Shown: one piece after another, positions 55,243 through 63,415 of the stretch | How the letters are laid out: each line of letters opens with the position of its first letter | Position numbering within the stretch: position 1 is the stretch's first letter | Source: Bacteroidota bacterium | GTDB taxonomy: Bacteria > Bacteroidota > Bacteroidia > Flavobacteriales > Weeksellaceae | Assembly (NCBI GenBank): GCA_023458415.1 | Contig: JAEWZO010000028.1 | Coordinates: 34,811-98,810, forward strand | Length of the DNA: 64,000 nt | Direction of reading: 5' to 3' | Made by a program: the position numbers and the translations under genes | Notes under the pieces: generated by a model | Databases searched by the model: none | What the model was told of the DNA's origin: nothing | Seen by the model: only the letters and a program-made list of their open reading frames with translations

Positions 55243-57268
55243 GTTTCAGTAAAAAAGCGTATTCCAAAGCGTCTTCTTTCAAGCTTTCGAATCTTCCGCT
55301 TGCTCCGCCGTGACCGGAACTCATATCGGTTTTAAAAATCAGAATATTATTATCAGTTTTCAAATCACGGAGTTTTGCCGTCCATTTTGCGGGTTCCCAA
55401 TACTGCACTTGCGAATCGTGAAACCCGGTCGTAATCAACATGTTGGGATAATTTTTCGCTTCGATTTTATCATATGGCGAATACGATTTCATATAATCGT
55501 AGTAAATTCTATCCTTTGGGTTTCCCCATTCATCGAATTCTCCGGTTGTCAAAGGAATTTCCTCATCCAGCATCGTTGTAACAACATCAACAAAAGGAAC
55601 CTGCGCCACAATTCCGTTGAAAAGTTCTGGCTCAATATTAATAACAGCACCCATCAGCAAACCTCCGGCGGAACCGCCCATGGCGTAAAGGTGTTGTGAG
55701 GAAGTATAATTCTGCTCAATTAAAAATTTTCCAGCATCAATAAAGTCGTAGAATGTGTTTTTTTTATGAAGAAGCTTTCCTTCGTCGTACCATTCACGGC
55801 CAAGATATTCACCGCCGCGAATATGGGCAATAGCGTAAATAAATCCACGGTCCAGAATTGAAAGCCGAACATTGGAAAAAGCCGCATCTACCGTATGACC
55901 GTAACTTCCGTAGCCATAGAGCAGAAGTGGAGTTTCCCTGGATTTCTTTGTGTTTTTGTGATAGACTAGGGAAACCGGAATTTTCTTACCGTCTCTTGCT
56001 GTGGCCCAAATTCTTTCCGAAATGTAATTTTCAGGAGAAAACTTTCCACCCAGAACTTCCTGCTGTTTCAGAAGTTGGGTTGTTTTCTCTTTCATATCGT
56101 ACTCTAACGTAGAACTTGGTCGAGTTAACGAAGTATATCCAAAACGCAACTTTTCTGTGTCGAATTCAAGATTAAGTCCGATATATGCTGAATAGGTAGG
56201 ATCTGAAAAGGGCAGGTAATGGTGGTTTCCGTTTTCGGTTTCAATGATTTTTATCTGAAGCAAGCCCTCTTTTCTTTCTTCCAGCACAAAATATTTCCGG
56301 AAAATCTCAAATCCTTCCAGCAAAACATCTTTTCTGTGCGGAATAAAATCTTCCCAGTTTTCTATACCGGGATTTTCCACTTTGGTTGTTACAATTTTAA
56401 AATTCGTGGCTTCGTCTGCATTGGTGATGATGTAGAACTCGTCCGCGTAATGCTCAATCGAATATTCCAGTTCGTCCTGTCTTGGCTGAACAGTTTTCCA
56501 TTCAGCAAAAACATTGTCGGAAGGAATAAAACGGTGCTCATCGGAAACAGTACTTGAACTCGCAATGAAAATATATTGCAAAGATTTTGTTTTGAAAACA
56601 TTAACATCAAACGCTTCATCCTCTTCATGAAAAACTAGAACATCCTCATCTGAAGATTTTCCCAAACTGTGACGGTACACCTGAAACGCACGCAGATTTT
56701 TATCTTTCCGGATGTAGAAAATGTGTGTGTTGTCGTTCGCCCAAACGGCTTTTCCTGTGGTATTCAGGATTTTATCTCCGAAAATTTCGCCGGTTTCAAG
56801 ATTTTTAAAGTTGATGCTATAAATTCTCCTTCCAACATTATCTGTGGAAAAACTCACCATTTTATTATCAGGAGAAACCGCAACACTTCCCACTTCGAAA
56901 AACTGTTCGCCTTTGGCAAGCTCATTTACATCGAGAATAATTTCTTCGGTATTGGCGAGAGTTTCTTTTTTTCTGCAGAAAATAGGATATTCTTTACCTT
57001 CCTCAAATCTTACGATGTACCAGTAACCGTTGAAAAAATAGGGAAGCGATGAGTCATCTTTTTTATAACGGGATTTCATCTCCTCGTAAAGCAGCTCCTG
57101 AAATGCTTCTGTATCCTTCATTACGAAATCGCAGTAGGCATTTTCCTCTTCAAGGTATTTTACAACTTCAGGATTATCGCGCTGGTTCATCCAATAGAAC
57201 TCGTCGTTGCGCCTGTCGCCGTGGATTTCGAGAATTTTATCTATTTTTTTTGCTTTAGGAGCATTCAT
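55217..57268 (-). CDS. S9 family prolyl oligopeptidase (oligopeptidase B-like)
   Basis: 683 residues. An N-terminal beta-propeller of about 400 residues precedes the alpha/beta-hydrolase domain with the nucleophile in M-G-G-S-A-G-G-L-L-M-G, an Asp segment, and the His of S-S-G-H-G-G-A-S-G-R-F. The layout resembles protease II/oligopeptidase B, which cleaves after basic residues in short peptides. There is no signal peptide, so it should be cytoplasmic. A -7 box lies 19 bp upstream. Confidence 0.92.
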   Translation of the reverse strand: MNAPKAKKIDKILEIHGDRRNDEFYWMNQRDNPEVVKYLEEENAYCDFVMKDTEAFQELLYEEMKSRYKKDDSSLPYFFNGYWYIVRFEEGKEYPIFCRKKETLANTEEIILDVNELAKGEQFFEVGSVAVSPDNKMVSFSTDNVGRRIYSINFKNLETGEIFGDKILNTTGKAVWANDNTHIFYIRKDKNLRAFQVYRHSLGKSSDEDVLVFHEEDEAFDVNVFKTKSLQYIFIASSSTVSDEHRFIPSDNVFAEWKTVQPRQDELEYSIEHYADEFYIITNADEATNFKIVTTKVENPGIENWEDFIPHRKDVLLEGFEIFRKYFVLEERKEGLLQIKIIETENGNHHYLPFSDPTYSAYIGLNLEFDTEKLRFGYTSLTRPSSTLEYDMKEKTTQLLKQQEVLGGKFSPENYISERIWATARDGKKIPVSLVYHKNTKKSRETPLLLYGYGSYGHTVDAAFSNVRLSILDRGFIYAIAHIRGGEYLGREWYDEGKLLHKKNTFYDFIDAGKFLIEQNYTSSQHLYAMGGSAGGLLMGAVINIEPELFNGIVAQVPFVDVVTTMLDEEIPLTTGEFDEWGNPKDRIYYDYMKSYSPYDKIEAKNYPNMLITTGFHDSQVQYWEPAKWTAKLRDLKTDNNILIFKTDMSSGHGGASGRFESLKEDALEYAFLLKLEKKTDGI

Positions 57269-57286
57269 TGAAAATCAATATAAATT

Positions 57287-57294
57287 CAAAGATA
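57287..57294 (-). promoter_or_regulatory. Bacteroidota -7 box of the S9 peptidase gene (TATCTTTG)
   Basis: The reverse complement is TATCTTTG, 18 bp upstream of the ATG at 57268. Confidence 0.5.
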
Positions 57295-57302
57295 ATTATA
57301 AA

Positions 57303-57338
57303 TAAAAACCATCTTTCCAATTGATGAAAAGACGGTTT
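57303..57338 (-). terminator. Terminator of the DUF4271-hemD unit
   Basis: Stem AAACCATCTTT / AAAGACGGTTT with one mismatch and an A-rich left flank. It sits 20 bp past the hemD stop. Confidence 0.65.
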
Positions 57339-57357
57339 CTGTAAAGTCTGCGGAGAG

Positions 57358-58098
57358 TTATTTATTCATTCCGCGGATATATTTTTCAATAGCCATTGTC
57401 ATGGATGGTGTTTCCTTGCTTGGCGCCATTACATCTACACGCAGGCCGGCTTCTTCGGCAGTTTTCATCGTGGTTGACCCAAATACGGCAATCTTAATCT
57501 GGTCCTGCTCGAAATTGCTGAAGTTTTGCTGTAATGAACGGATTCCCTGTGGACTGAAGAAAACCAACATGTCGTACTCTTTCACTTTGATATCGCTAAG
57601 ATCGCTGCAAACTGTTTTGTACATTATTGCTCTGGTCCAATCGATAGTGGATGCTTCAAGAGTTTTAAGAATATCCGGACTTAACACGTCTGATGAAGGC
57701 AGAAGATATTTTTCAGAAGGATATTTCTTGAATAGCGGAGCCAAATCTGCAAATGTTTTTTCACCGAAAGAAATTTTTCTTTTACGGTAAACGATGTGTT
57801 TCTGCAGATAGTTGGCAATGGCTTCACTTTGGCAGATGTATCTCATGGAATCCGGCACGGTAAAACGCATTTCTTCAGCAAGACGGAAGAAATGGTCAAC
57901 AGCGTTTTTACTGGTGAAAATGATACCTGTAAACTGGCTGAGATCAATTTTCTGCGTACGAAGATCTTTTGCGTCAACACCTTCAACATGAATAAAAGGC
58001 CTGAAATCTATCTTGATTTTTTCCTTTTTTGCAATATCCATGTAAGGAGAGGACTCATTTGGAGCTGGCTGAGAAACCAATATAGATTTAATTTTCAT
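57358..58098 (-). CDS. hemD: Uroporphyrinogen-III synthase
   Basis: 246 residues of the HemD fold. Typical segments are I-L-V-S-Q-P, the loop I-I-F-T-S-K-N-A-V-D-H-F-F in the first domain and F-F-S-P-Q-G-I-R-S-L in the second. HemD closes hydroxymethylbilane to uroporphyrinogen III in haem synthesis. Sequence conservation of the family is low, so the call relies on these motifs and on the next gene being DUF4271, a common Bacteroidota partner of hemD. Confidence 0.85.
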   Translation of the reverse strand: MKIKSILVSQPAPNESSPYMDIAKKEKIKIDFRPFIHVEGVDAKDLRTQKIDLSQFTGIIFTSKNAVDHFFRLAEEMRFTVPDSMRYICQSEAIANYLQKHIVYRKRKISFGEKTFADLAPLFKKYPSEKYLLPSSDVLSPDILKTLEASTIDWTRAIMYKTVCSDLSDIKVKEYDMLVFFSPQGIRSLQQNFSNFEQDQIKIAVFGSTTMKTAEEAGLRVDVMAPSKETPSMTMAIEKYIRGMNK

Positions 58099-58107
58099 CG
58101 TGCTATC

Positions 58108-58749
58108 TTAAAAAAACAATACTTTCCAAAGCACCAGATAAGGTACAATTTGGAGGGTGCAAATATACAAAAATTTATAATACCATTGTTGAGGTAAAAC
58201 TCTGTTTTTGTGGAAAATGTAATATAAAACCTTGAAAATCACCAGCAGCAAAACCACTGGAACATACACTTTGAAAGCGATTAGTCTGTCAATCGGATAG
58301 TAATAATGTATCACGCATGCCACCATCAATAGAAGTGATGCGCAGAAGTAAAATTTTGTTGCTGCAAAATAGAAAATATTCCATTTTTTGAAGTTTCCAC
58401 TTCCGGCGAAGAACACGTAACTGACCGCAGTTTTGAATAAATAAACTGTTGAAACCGAAAGCAGAGTAAATCCAAACTTGTTCAGTGAATAGCCAAAAAC
58501 CTTCACCTTCTCAATAAGTGGAGGAACAACAGGAATATATTGCGAAAAAAGTGCAGAAAAAACCAGACAGTACACCACAGAAACTACGCACCAGCTAAGA
58601 AAACTGTTCGAAGAATCTTCAAAGTGCTGAAGAAGAAATTCCTTCAGTCCCGCGCCGCGCTGCAGCGAATGCAGCATGAAAAGATATGCGAAAATACAGC
58701 CAACAATCAGGAAAATCACCCAATCATTCTGTTCAGCAATTCTTACCAA
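58108..58749 (-). CDS. DUF4271 membrane protein
   Basis: 213 residues with about six hydrophobic helices (first W-V-I-F-L-I-V-G-C-I-F-A-Y-L-F) and no enzyme motif. DUF4271 proteins precede hemD in many Bacteroidota. The function is unknown. It is 9 bp upstream of hemD and probably co-transcribed. Confidence 0.82.
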   Translation of the reverse strand: MVRIAEQNDWVIFLIVGCIFAYLFMLHSLQRGAGLKEFLLQHFEDSSNSFLSWCVVSVVYCLVFSALFSQYIPVVPPLIEKVKVFGYSLNKFGFTLLSVSTVYLFKTAVSYVFFAGSGNFKKWNIFYFAATKFYFCASLLLMVACVIHYYYPIDRLIAFKVYVPVVLLLVIFKVLYYIFHKNRVLPQQWYYKFLYICTLQIVPYLVLWKVLFF

Positions 58750-58762
58750 ATTAAATTTTTTG

Positions 58763-58770
58763 CAAAAATA
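58763..58770 (-). promoter_or_regulatory. Bacteroidota -7 box of DUF4271-hemD (TATTTTTG)
   Basis: The reverse complement is TATTTTTG, 13 bp upstream of the ATG at 58749. Confidence 0.45.
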
Positions 58771-58866
58771 AGAATCTCAACCGAATACTTTTGCAGGTTT
58801 TGTTCTCACTTTTTTGGAATTGAACTTGCTGTGATGCAAACACATAAAACTGAAGTCCAAAAACAG

Positions 58867-58874
58867 TATCTTTG
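58867..58874 (+). promoter_or_regulatory. Bacteroidota -7 box of the glycosyltransferase operon (TATCTTTG)
   Basis: Exact TAnnTTTG match. It overlaps the TTG at 58872, which rules that codon out as a start and favours the TTG at 58893. Confidence 0.55.
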
Positions 58875-58892
58875 CGCATTAATTTTCCCGGT

Positions 58893-59609
58893 TTGAAAAA
58901 ACTTGTCATCATACCTACCTACAACGAAAAGGAGAATATCGAAAAAATTATTTCGGCCGTTTTCGCTTTGCAGCAGGATTTTCATGTTCTTGTGGTGGAT
59001 GATTCGTCTCCGGACGGAACCGGTGAAATTGTAAGAAATCTTCAGCAGAATTATCCTAATCATCTGCATCTTTCCGTGCGAAAAGTTAAAGATGGATTAG
59101 GAATGGCCTACATTCATGGGTTTAAATGGGCGCTCGAGAATCAGTATGATTATATCTTTGAAATGGATGCCGATTTTTCTCATAATCCCGCCGATTTACC
59201 TCGACTTTATGAAGCATGCTTAAGTGCGGATATGTCCGTAGGCTCGAGATATTCTAAAGGAGTAAATGTGGTGAACTGGCCGATGGGAAGAGTTCTACTT
59301 TCTTATTTTGCGTCAAAATATGTACGATTTATTCTGGGTATTCCGGTGCACGATACAACCGCAGGGTTTGTCTGTTTTTCCCGGAAAGTTTTGGAGGAAA
59401 TCGGTCTGGACAATGTAAAACTGAAAGGTTACGGTTTCCAGATTGAAATGAAATACCGAACCTACAAAAAAGGATTCAAAATTGTTGAAGTGCCGATTAT
59501 TTTCACCAACCGTGAATTGGGAGAAAGTAAAATGAACGGAGGAATTATTCATGAAGCTGTTTTCGGTGTTTTGAATTTAAGGTGGAAATCCATGATTGGT
59601 AAACTATGA
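58893..59609 (+). CDS. Polyprenol monophosphomannose synthase-like glycosyltransferase (GT2), TTG start
   Basis: 238 residues from the TTG at 58893 (K-K-L-V-I-I-P-T-Y-N-E-K). No ATG is available, and a further TTG at 58872 lies inside the -7 box. GT2 motifs: V-V-D-D-S-S-P-D-G-T and F-E-M-D-A-D-F-S-H-N-P (metal-binding DxD). The length and motifs match dolichol/polyprenol-phosphate mannosyltransferases that make the lipid-linked sugar donor. It leads an operon with DUF4296, tgt and lptF/G; the stop overlaps the next start by 4 bp. Confidence 0.85.
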   Translation: MKKLVIIPTYNEKENIEKIISAVFALQQDFHVLVVDDSSPDGTGEIVRNLQQNYPNHLHLSVRKVKDGLGMAYIHGFKWALENQYDYIFEMDADFSHNPADLPRLYEACLSADMSVGSRYSKGVNVVNWPMGRVLLSYFASKYVRFILGIPVHDTTAGFVCFSRKVLEEIGLDNVKLKGYGFQIEMKYRTYKKGFKIVEVPIIFTNRELGESKMNGGIIHEAVFGVLNLRWKSMIGKL

Positions 59610-60010
59610 GAAGAATAGTTGCGCTTTCCTTTTTGATCACATTTTTTTTTGCCTGCTCTAATTTGGTAGAGGAGCCTAAAAACTTGCTTTCCAAAAGCAC
59701 GATGGCCGAAATCTTAGCAGAATTTGCTGTGAATGATCAGATGGGTTTTGCTTCCGGAAACTTCAACATGGACAATGCCACCCGATACACACTTCAGAAA
59801 AGAAAAATAAAAGCAGAAGATTTCATAGATTCTTATAAATATTATACAGCGAAAGGTAGTCTTGAAGGTATTCTGGAAGATTCTCAGGAAATAATTCTGA
59901 CCAAAAATCCGGACTCTAAAAAATACATCCAGACCAGATTAGAAAACAGGGAGAAAGCAGAAAATCCGGCTAATTCTAAGCCCAACATACAAACAATGGA
60001 GAAGCAGTGA
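59606..60010 (+). CDS. DUF4296 lipoprotein
   Basis: 134 residues. A lipoprotein signal ends F-F-F-A-C-S-N, with the lipidated Cys near 17, followed by a helical domain with I-L-A-E-F-A-V-N-D and F-I-D-S-Y-K-Y-Y-T, the DUF4296 pattern. The function is unknown. It overlaps the genes on both sides, so its production is tied to the glycosyltransferase and tgt. Confidence 0.85.
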   Translation: MRRIVALSFLITFFFACSNLVEEPKNLLSKSTMAEILAEFAVNDQMGFASGNFNMDNATRYTLQKRKIKAEDFIDSYKYYTAKGSLEGILEDSQEIILTKNPDSKKYIQTRLENREKAENPANSKPNIQTMEKQ

Positions 60011-61143
60011 TGCAGAAATTTTTTGAAATAGAAAAAACAACGGAAGGCAAAGCAAGAGCCGGCGTGATGAATACCGACCACGGCAAAATCCAAACGCCAA
60101 TTTTTATGCCTGTTGGAACAGTGGCTTCCGTAAAAACCGTTCACCAGCGTGAACTGAAAGAAGATATCAAAGCGCAGATTATTCTGGGCAACACTTACCA
60201 TCTTTACCTACGCCCAAAAATGGAAGTAATGCAGGAGGCAGGTGGACTTCACAAATTTATGAACTGGGACTTGCCAATTCTTACGGATTCCGGTGGTTAT
60301 CAGGTTTTTTCGCTTTCAGACAGTCGCAAAATGACGGAAGAAGGCGTGAAATTCAAATCACATATCGACGGAAGTTATCATTTTATTTCGCCCGAAAAAT
60401 CAATGGAAATCCAGCGACAGATCGGCGCTGATATTTTTATGGCTTTTGACGAATGTACACCGTATCCGTGCGAATACAATCTTGCGAAAGATTCAATGGA
60501 AATGACGCACCGCTGGCTTAAAAGATGTATGGAATGGTGCAACGAAAATCCTGAATTGTACGGACATAAACAAAGACTTTTTCCAATTGTTCAGGGTTCT
60601 ACTTATTCAGATTTGAGGAAGATTTCTGCTGAGTTTATTTCTGAACAGAATGCTGAAGGAAACGCTATTGGCGGACTTTCTGTAGGCGAACCGGAAGAAG
60701 AAATGTATCGCATTACCGATGAGCTAACCGATATTCTCCCAACAGAAAAACCAAGATATTTGATGGGTGTAGGTACGCCGTGGAATATTTTGGAATCGAT
60801 TGGTCTAGGCGTTGATATGATGGATTGCGTAATGCCGACAAGAAACGCCAGAAACGGCATGCTTTTCACATGGAACGGCGTAATCAACATTAAAAACGAG
60901 AAGTGGAAAAATGATTTTTCTGCATTGGACGAATTCGGAACCAGTTACGTAGATACGGAATATTCGAAAGCTTATGTGCGACATCTTTTTGCTTCCAAAG
61001 AGTACCTAGGAAAGCAGATTGCATCGGTGCACAACTTGGCTTTTTATCTTGACCTGGTTCGCGTTGCAAGAGAACATATTCTTGCCGGAGATTTCTATGA
61101 ATGGAAAAAATCCATCGATCCGGTACTGAGACAACGACTGTAA
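60010..61143 (+). CDS. tgt: Queuine tRNA-ribosyltransferase (Tgt), zinc cysteines missing
   Basis: 377 residues from the ATG at 60010, which overlaps the previous stop; a GTG one codon upstream is also possible. TIM-barrel motifs: L-T-D-S-G-G-Y-Q-V-F (catalytic Asp93), G-G-L-S-V-G-E and G-V-D-M-M-D-C-V-M-P-T-R-N-A-R. In bacterial Tgt the C-terminal part binds zinc through three Cys and a His. Here residues 304-320 (A-L-D-E-F-G-T-S-Y-V-D-T) contain no Cys, while H341 (V-H-N-L) remains. It inserts preQ1 at position 34 of GUN tRNAs. Confidence 0.94.
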   Translation: MQKFFEIEKTTEGKARAGVMNTDHGKIQTPIFMPVGTVASVKTVHQRELKEDIKAQIILGNTYHLYLRPKMEVMQEAGGLHKFMNWDLPILTDSGGYQVFSLSDSRKMTEEGVKFKSHIDGSYHFISPEKSMEIQRQIGADIFMAFDECTPYPCEYNLAKDSMEMTHRWLKRCMEWCNENPELYGHKQRLFPIVQGSTYSDLRKISAEFISEQNAEGNAIGGLSVGEPEEEMYRITDELTDILPTEKPRYLMGVGTPWNILESIGLGVDMMDCVMPTRNARNGMLFTWNGVINIKNEKWKNDFSALDEFGTSYVDTEYSKAYVRHLFASKEYLGKQIASVHNLAFYLDLVRVAREHILAGDFYEWKKSIDPVLRQRL

Positions 61144-61153
61144 TTCTTTCAGA

Positions 61154-62248
61154 ATGAAAATTTTAGACCTGTATATCATCAGAAAATACCTCGGAACTTT
61201 CGGGTTTATGCTGGGATTGCTGTCTATTATTGTTTTGGTGGTTGATGTGCAGGCAAAAGCACCCAGGATTGAGTCGAACGGCTTCACCGTAGGGGAATTT
61301 CTGATTAATTTTTATCCGTTCTGGATCATCAACCTCATCATTACCTTCATGTCGATTTTGGTGTTTATTTCGGTTATCTATTTCACTTCCAGAATTGCGA
61401 ACAATACTGAAATTGTTGCCATCATAAGTTCTGGAGCAAGTTTTCACAGGTTTGCGCGTCCGTACTTAATCACATCACTTTTTATTGCTTTTATCGCTCT
61501 GATTATCAATCACTTTGTTCTTCCGTATTCGAATTTGAAAAAGAACGAACTGGAACCTTACACGTACAATACAATCAAGCGAGATGAAATTACGGGTAAT
61601 TCAGAAGTTTCATCACAATTGTCCAAAACGGAATATATCTTCATTAAGTCTTACAATAAAAAGGAAAAGCGCGGTTCCGGATTTCTTTATCAGAAATTTG
61701 ATAACAAACAGCGTTTGATTTATCAGCTTTCGTCATCAGATTTTTCCTGGAACGAGAAGAAGCAGAAGTTCGAACTTAACAGTTATTTCGAAAAAACCAT
61801 CAATAAAGACGATACCGCAAAACTTGCGAACGGAACTACAATCGACAAAGGTTTTGGGCATCCGCCGGAAGAGCTTTTTCCCGATCAGCTTTTAGGACAG
61901 AATAAAACTACGCCTGAACTTTTGGCTTTTATCAATAGGGAAAAGGAAAAAGGAAACGCCAACCTAAATACTTATTTGAATGATTTACATCAACGCACAT
62001 CGATGCCTGTTGCTGTAATTGTTTTGACATTTTTGGCGCTTTCGCTTTCATCACAAAAGAAAAGAGGCGGATTGGGACTCAACCTTGCAATAGGAATTAC
62101 GCTGGCTTTTGTATTTGTGTTTTCTTTTGAAGTTTTGAAAGTAGTCTCCGAGAATAAAACGCTTAGTCCGGCTTTGGCGATGTGGCTTCCTAATATCGTT
62201 TTTGCGCCGATTTCACTGTATCTTTATCTGAAACGCGCCAATCAGTAA
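61154..62248 (+). CDS. LptF/LptG-type lipopolysaccharide transport permease
   Basis: 364 residues. The N-terminus L-Y-I-I-R-K-Y-L-G-T-F runs into three helices, a periplasmic jelly-roll region of about 180 residues, then three C-terminal helices. This is the six-helix YjgP/YjgQ fold. LptF and LptG form the membrane part of the LptBFG ABC transporter that extracts LPS. Which of the two it is cannot be told; the partner genes are not here. Its stop overlaps the birA stop by 7 bp on the other strand. Confidence 0.9.
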   Translation: MKILDLYIIRKYLGTFGFMLGLLSIIVLVVDVQAKAPRIESNGFTVGEFLINFYPFWIINLIITFMSILVFISVIYFTSRIANNTEIVAIISSGASFHRFARPYLITSLFIAFIALIINHFVLPYSNLKKNELEPYTYNTIKRDEITGNSEVSSQLSKTEYIFIKSYNKKEKRGSGFLYQKFDNKQRLIYQLSSSDFSWNEKKQKFELNSYFEKTINKDDTAKLANGTTIDKGFGHPPEELFPDQLLGQNKTTPELLAFINREKEKGNANLNTYLNDLHQRTSMPVAVIVLTFLALSLSSQKKRGGLGLNLAIGITLAFVFVFSFEVLKVVSENKTLSPALAMWLPNIVFAPISLYLYLKRANQ

Positions 62249-62967
62249 AGCATTTCAATTTCTTTGTGGAAAAACTTCTGCAGACCGTCCTGTGCAAGAT
62301 CAATCCATAGAAATCCTTCTTTGTCTGCCATTTTAATTATGCCATTTTGTCTTGAAGATTTCTTCTGAAAAACACTGATTTCATGCTTTCGAAAAAGATG
62401 TTTATTGAACTCATGAAGAATTTCATCATCGGTATGCGGTAGGGAAAACTCAGTTTTTAAAAAGTCAAACAACTGTTCTGCAAATTTTTTACAGTCGAAT
62501 TCTTTGCCAGTTTCCAGTAGTAAGGAACTTGCCTTAGGAAGATGCTCAAAATTTTCCTGGTTGATGTTAATTCCAATTCCGATGATGTAGAATGATTCGT
62601 TTTCACTTTTATGAACCTCGGTAATCATTCCGGCAATTTTTTTATTGTTCAGAATTAAGTCGTTCGGCCACTTGATTTTGATGTCTTTTTGGGTCAAATT
62701 GTCTACAAACTGACGAACTGCGTTGGCGGTACGAAAATTGATGAGATTAACAGAATTGTGAAAAACCGAAGTTTTCACAGCAATCGTAAAAGCCAGGTTC
62801 CTGAAAGCCGTATTTTCCCAGGTATTTCCGTATTGTCCGCGACCATTTTCTTGGTTAAGTGTATACAGCGCAGTAAAATCGCTGGAATGAGCTGAAAGAT
62901 GTTGAAGAATTTTGTCCTGTGTGGAGCCGTTGCAGGTTTCGTAATACAGCAAATCTTTCATCAGCAC
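62242..62967 (-). CDS. birA: Biotin-[acetyl-CoA-carboxylase] ligase
   Basis: 241 residues, the short class without an N-terminal repressor domain. The biotinyl-AMP loop is N-G-R-G-Q-Y-G-N-T-W (residues about 42-51), followed by K-W-P-N-D-L-I and K-I-A-G-M-I-T-E. It attaches biotin to the BCCP subunit of acetyl-CoA carboxylase, which uses the accD product at 46240. Divergent from rsfS. Confidence 0.93.
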   Translation of the reverse strand: MLMKDLLYYETCNGSTQDKILQHLSAHSSDFTALYTLNQENGRGQYGNTWENTAFRNLAFTIAVKTSVFHNSVNLINFRTANAVRQFVDNLTQKDIKIKWPNDLILNNKKIAGMITEVHKSENESFYIIGIGININQENFEHLPKASSLLLETGKEFDCKKFAEQLFDFLKTEFSLPHTDDEILHEFNKHLFRKHEISVFQKKSSRQNGIIKMADKEGFLWIDLAQDGLQKFFHKEIEMLY

Positions 62968-63002
62968 GGATTTTTAGGAGGGTAAAAGTAAAGAAAAAAG
63001 AA

Positions 63003-63010
63003 TAAATTTG
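63003..63010 (+). promoter_or_regulatory. Bacteroidota -7 box of rsfS (TAAATTTG)
   Basis: Exact TAnnTTTG match 20 bp upstream of the ATG at 63031. Confidence 0.5.
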
Positions 63011-63030
63011 CATTTGTACAATACTAATTA

Positions 63031-63393
63031 ATGAGCAAAAACATTGAAAAACAGGCTTTAATAGATAAAATTGTTGAAGCTATTCAGGATACAAAAGGTG
63101 AAGATGTAATGATTTTCGACCTTTCCAACATCGAGAATTCCGTGGCAGAAACCTTCGTAATCTGCAGTGCGAATTCAAACACCCAAGTTTCCGCCATCGC
63201 AGGAAACATCGAAAAAAAAGTAAGAAACGATCTTAAAGAAAGACCATGGCACGTAGAAGGCGCAGAAAATGCGATGTGGGTTTTGGTAGACTACGTTTCG
63301 GTTGTGGTGCATATTTTCCAGAAGCAGGTTCGCGATTATTATGAAATCGAGGAACTTTGGGGCGATGCAAAAATTACAAAAGTAGAAGAGTAA
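63031..63393 (+). CDS. rsfS: Ribosomal silencing factor RsfS
   Basis: 120 residues of the Iojap/RsfS family: D-V-M-I-F-D-L-S-N-I-E-N, F-V-I-C-S-A-N-S-N-T-Q-V, W-V-L-V-D-Y-V-S-V-V-V-H-I-F and R-D-Y-Y-E-I-E-E-L-W-G-D. It binds L14 and blocks subunit joining when nutrients are short. It is 22 bp upstream of ftsH. Confidence 0.95.
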   Translation: MSKNIEKQALIDKIVEAIQDTKGEDVMIFDLSNIENSVAETFVICSANSNTQVSAIAGNIEKKVRNDLKERPWHVEGAENAMWVLVDYVSVVVHIFQKQVRDYYEIEELWGDAKITKVEE

Positions 63394-63415
63394 CAATATT
63401 TTTTAAAAATCATAA

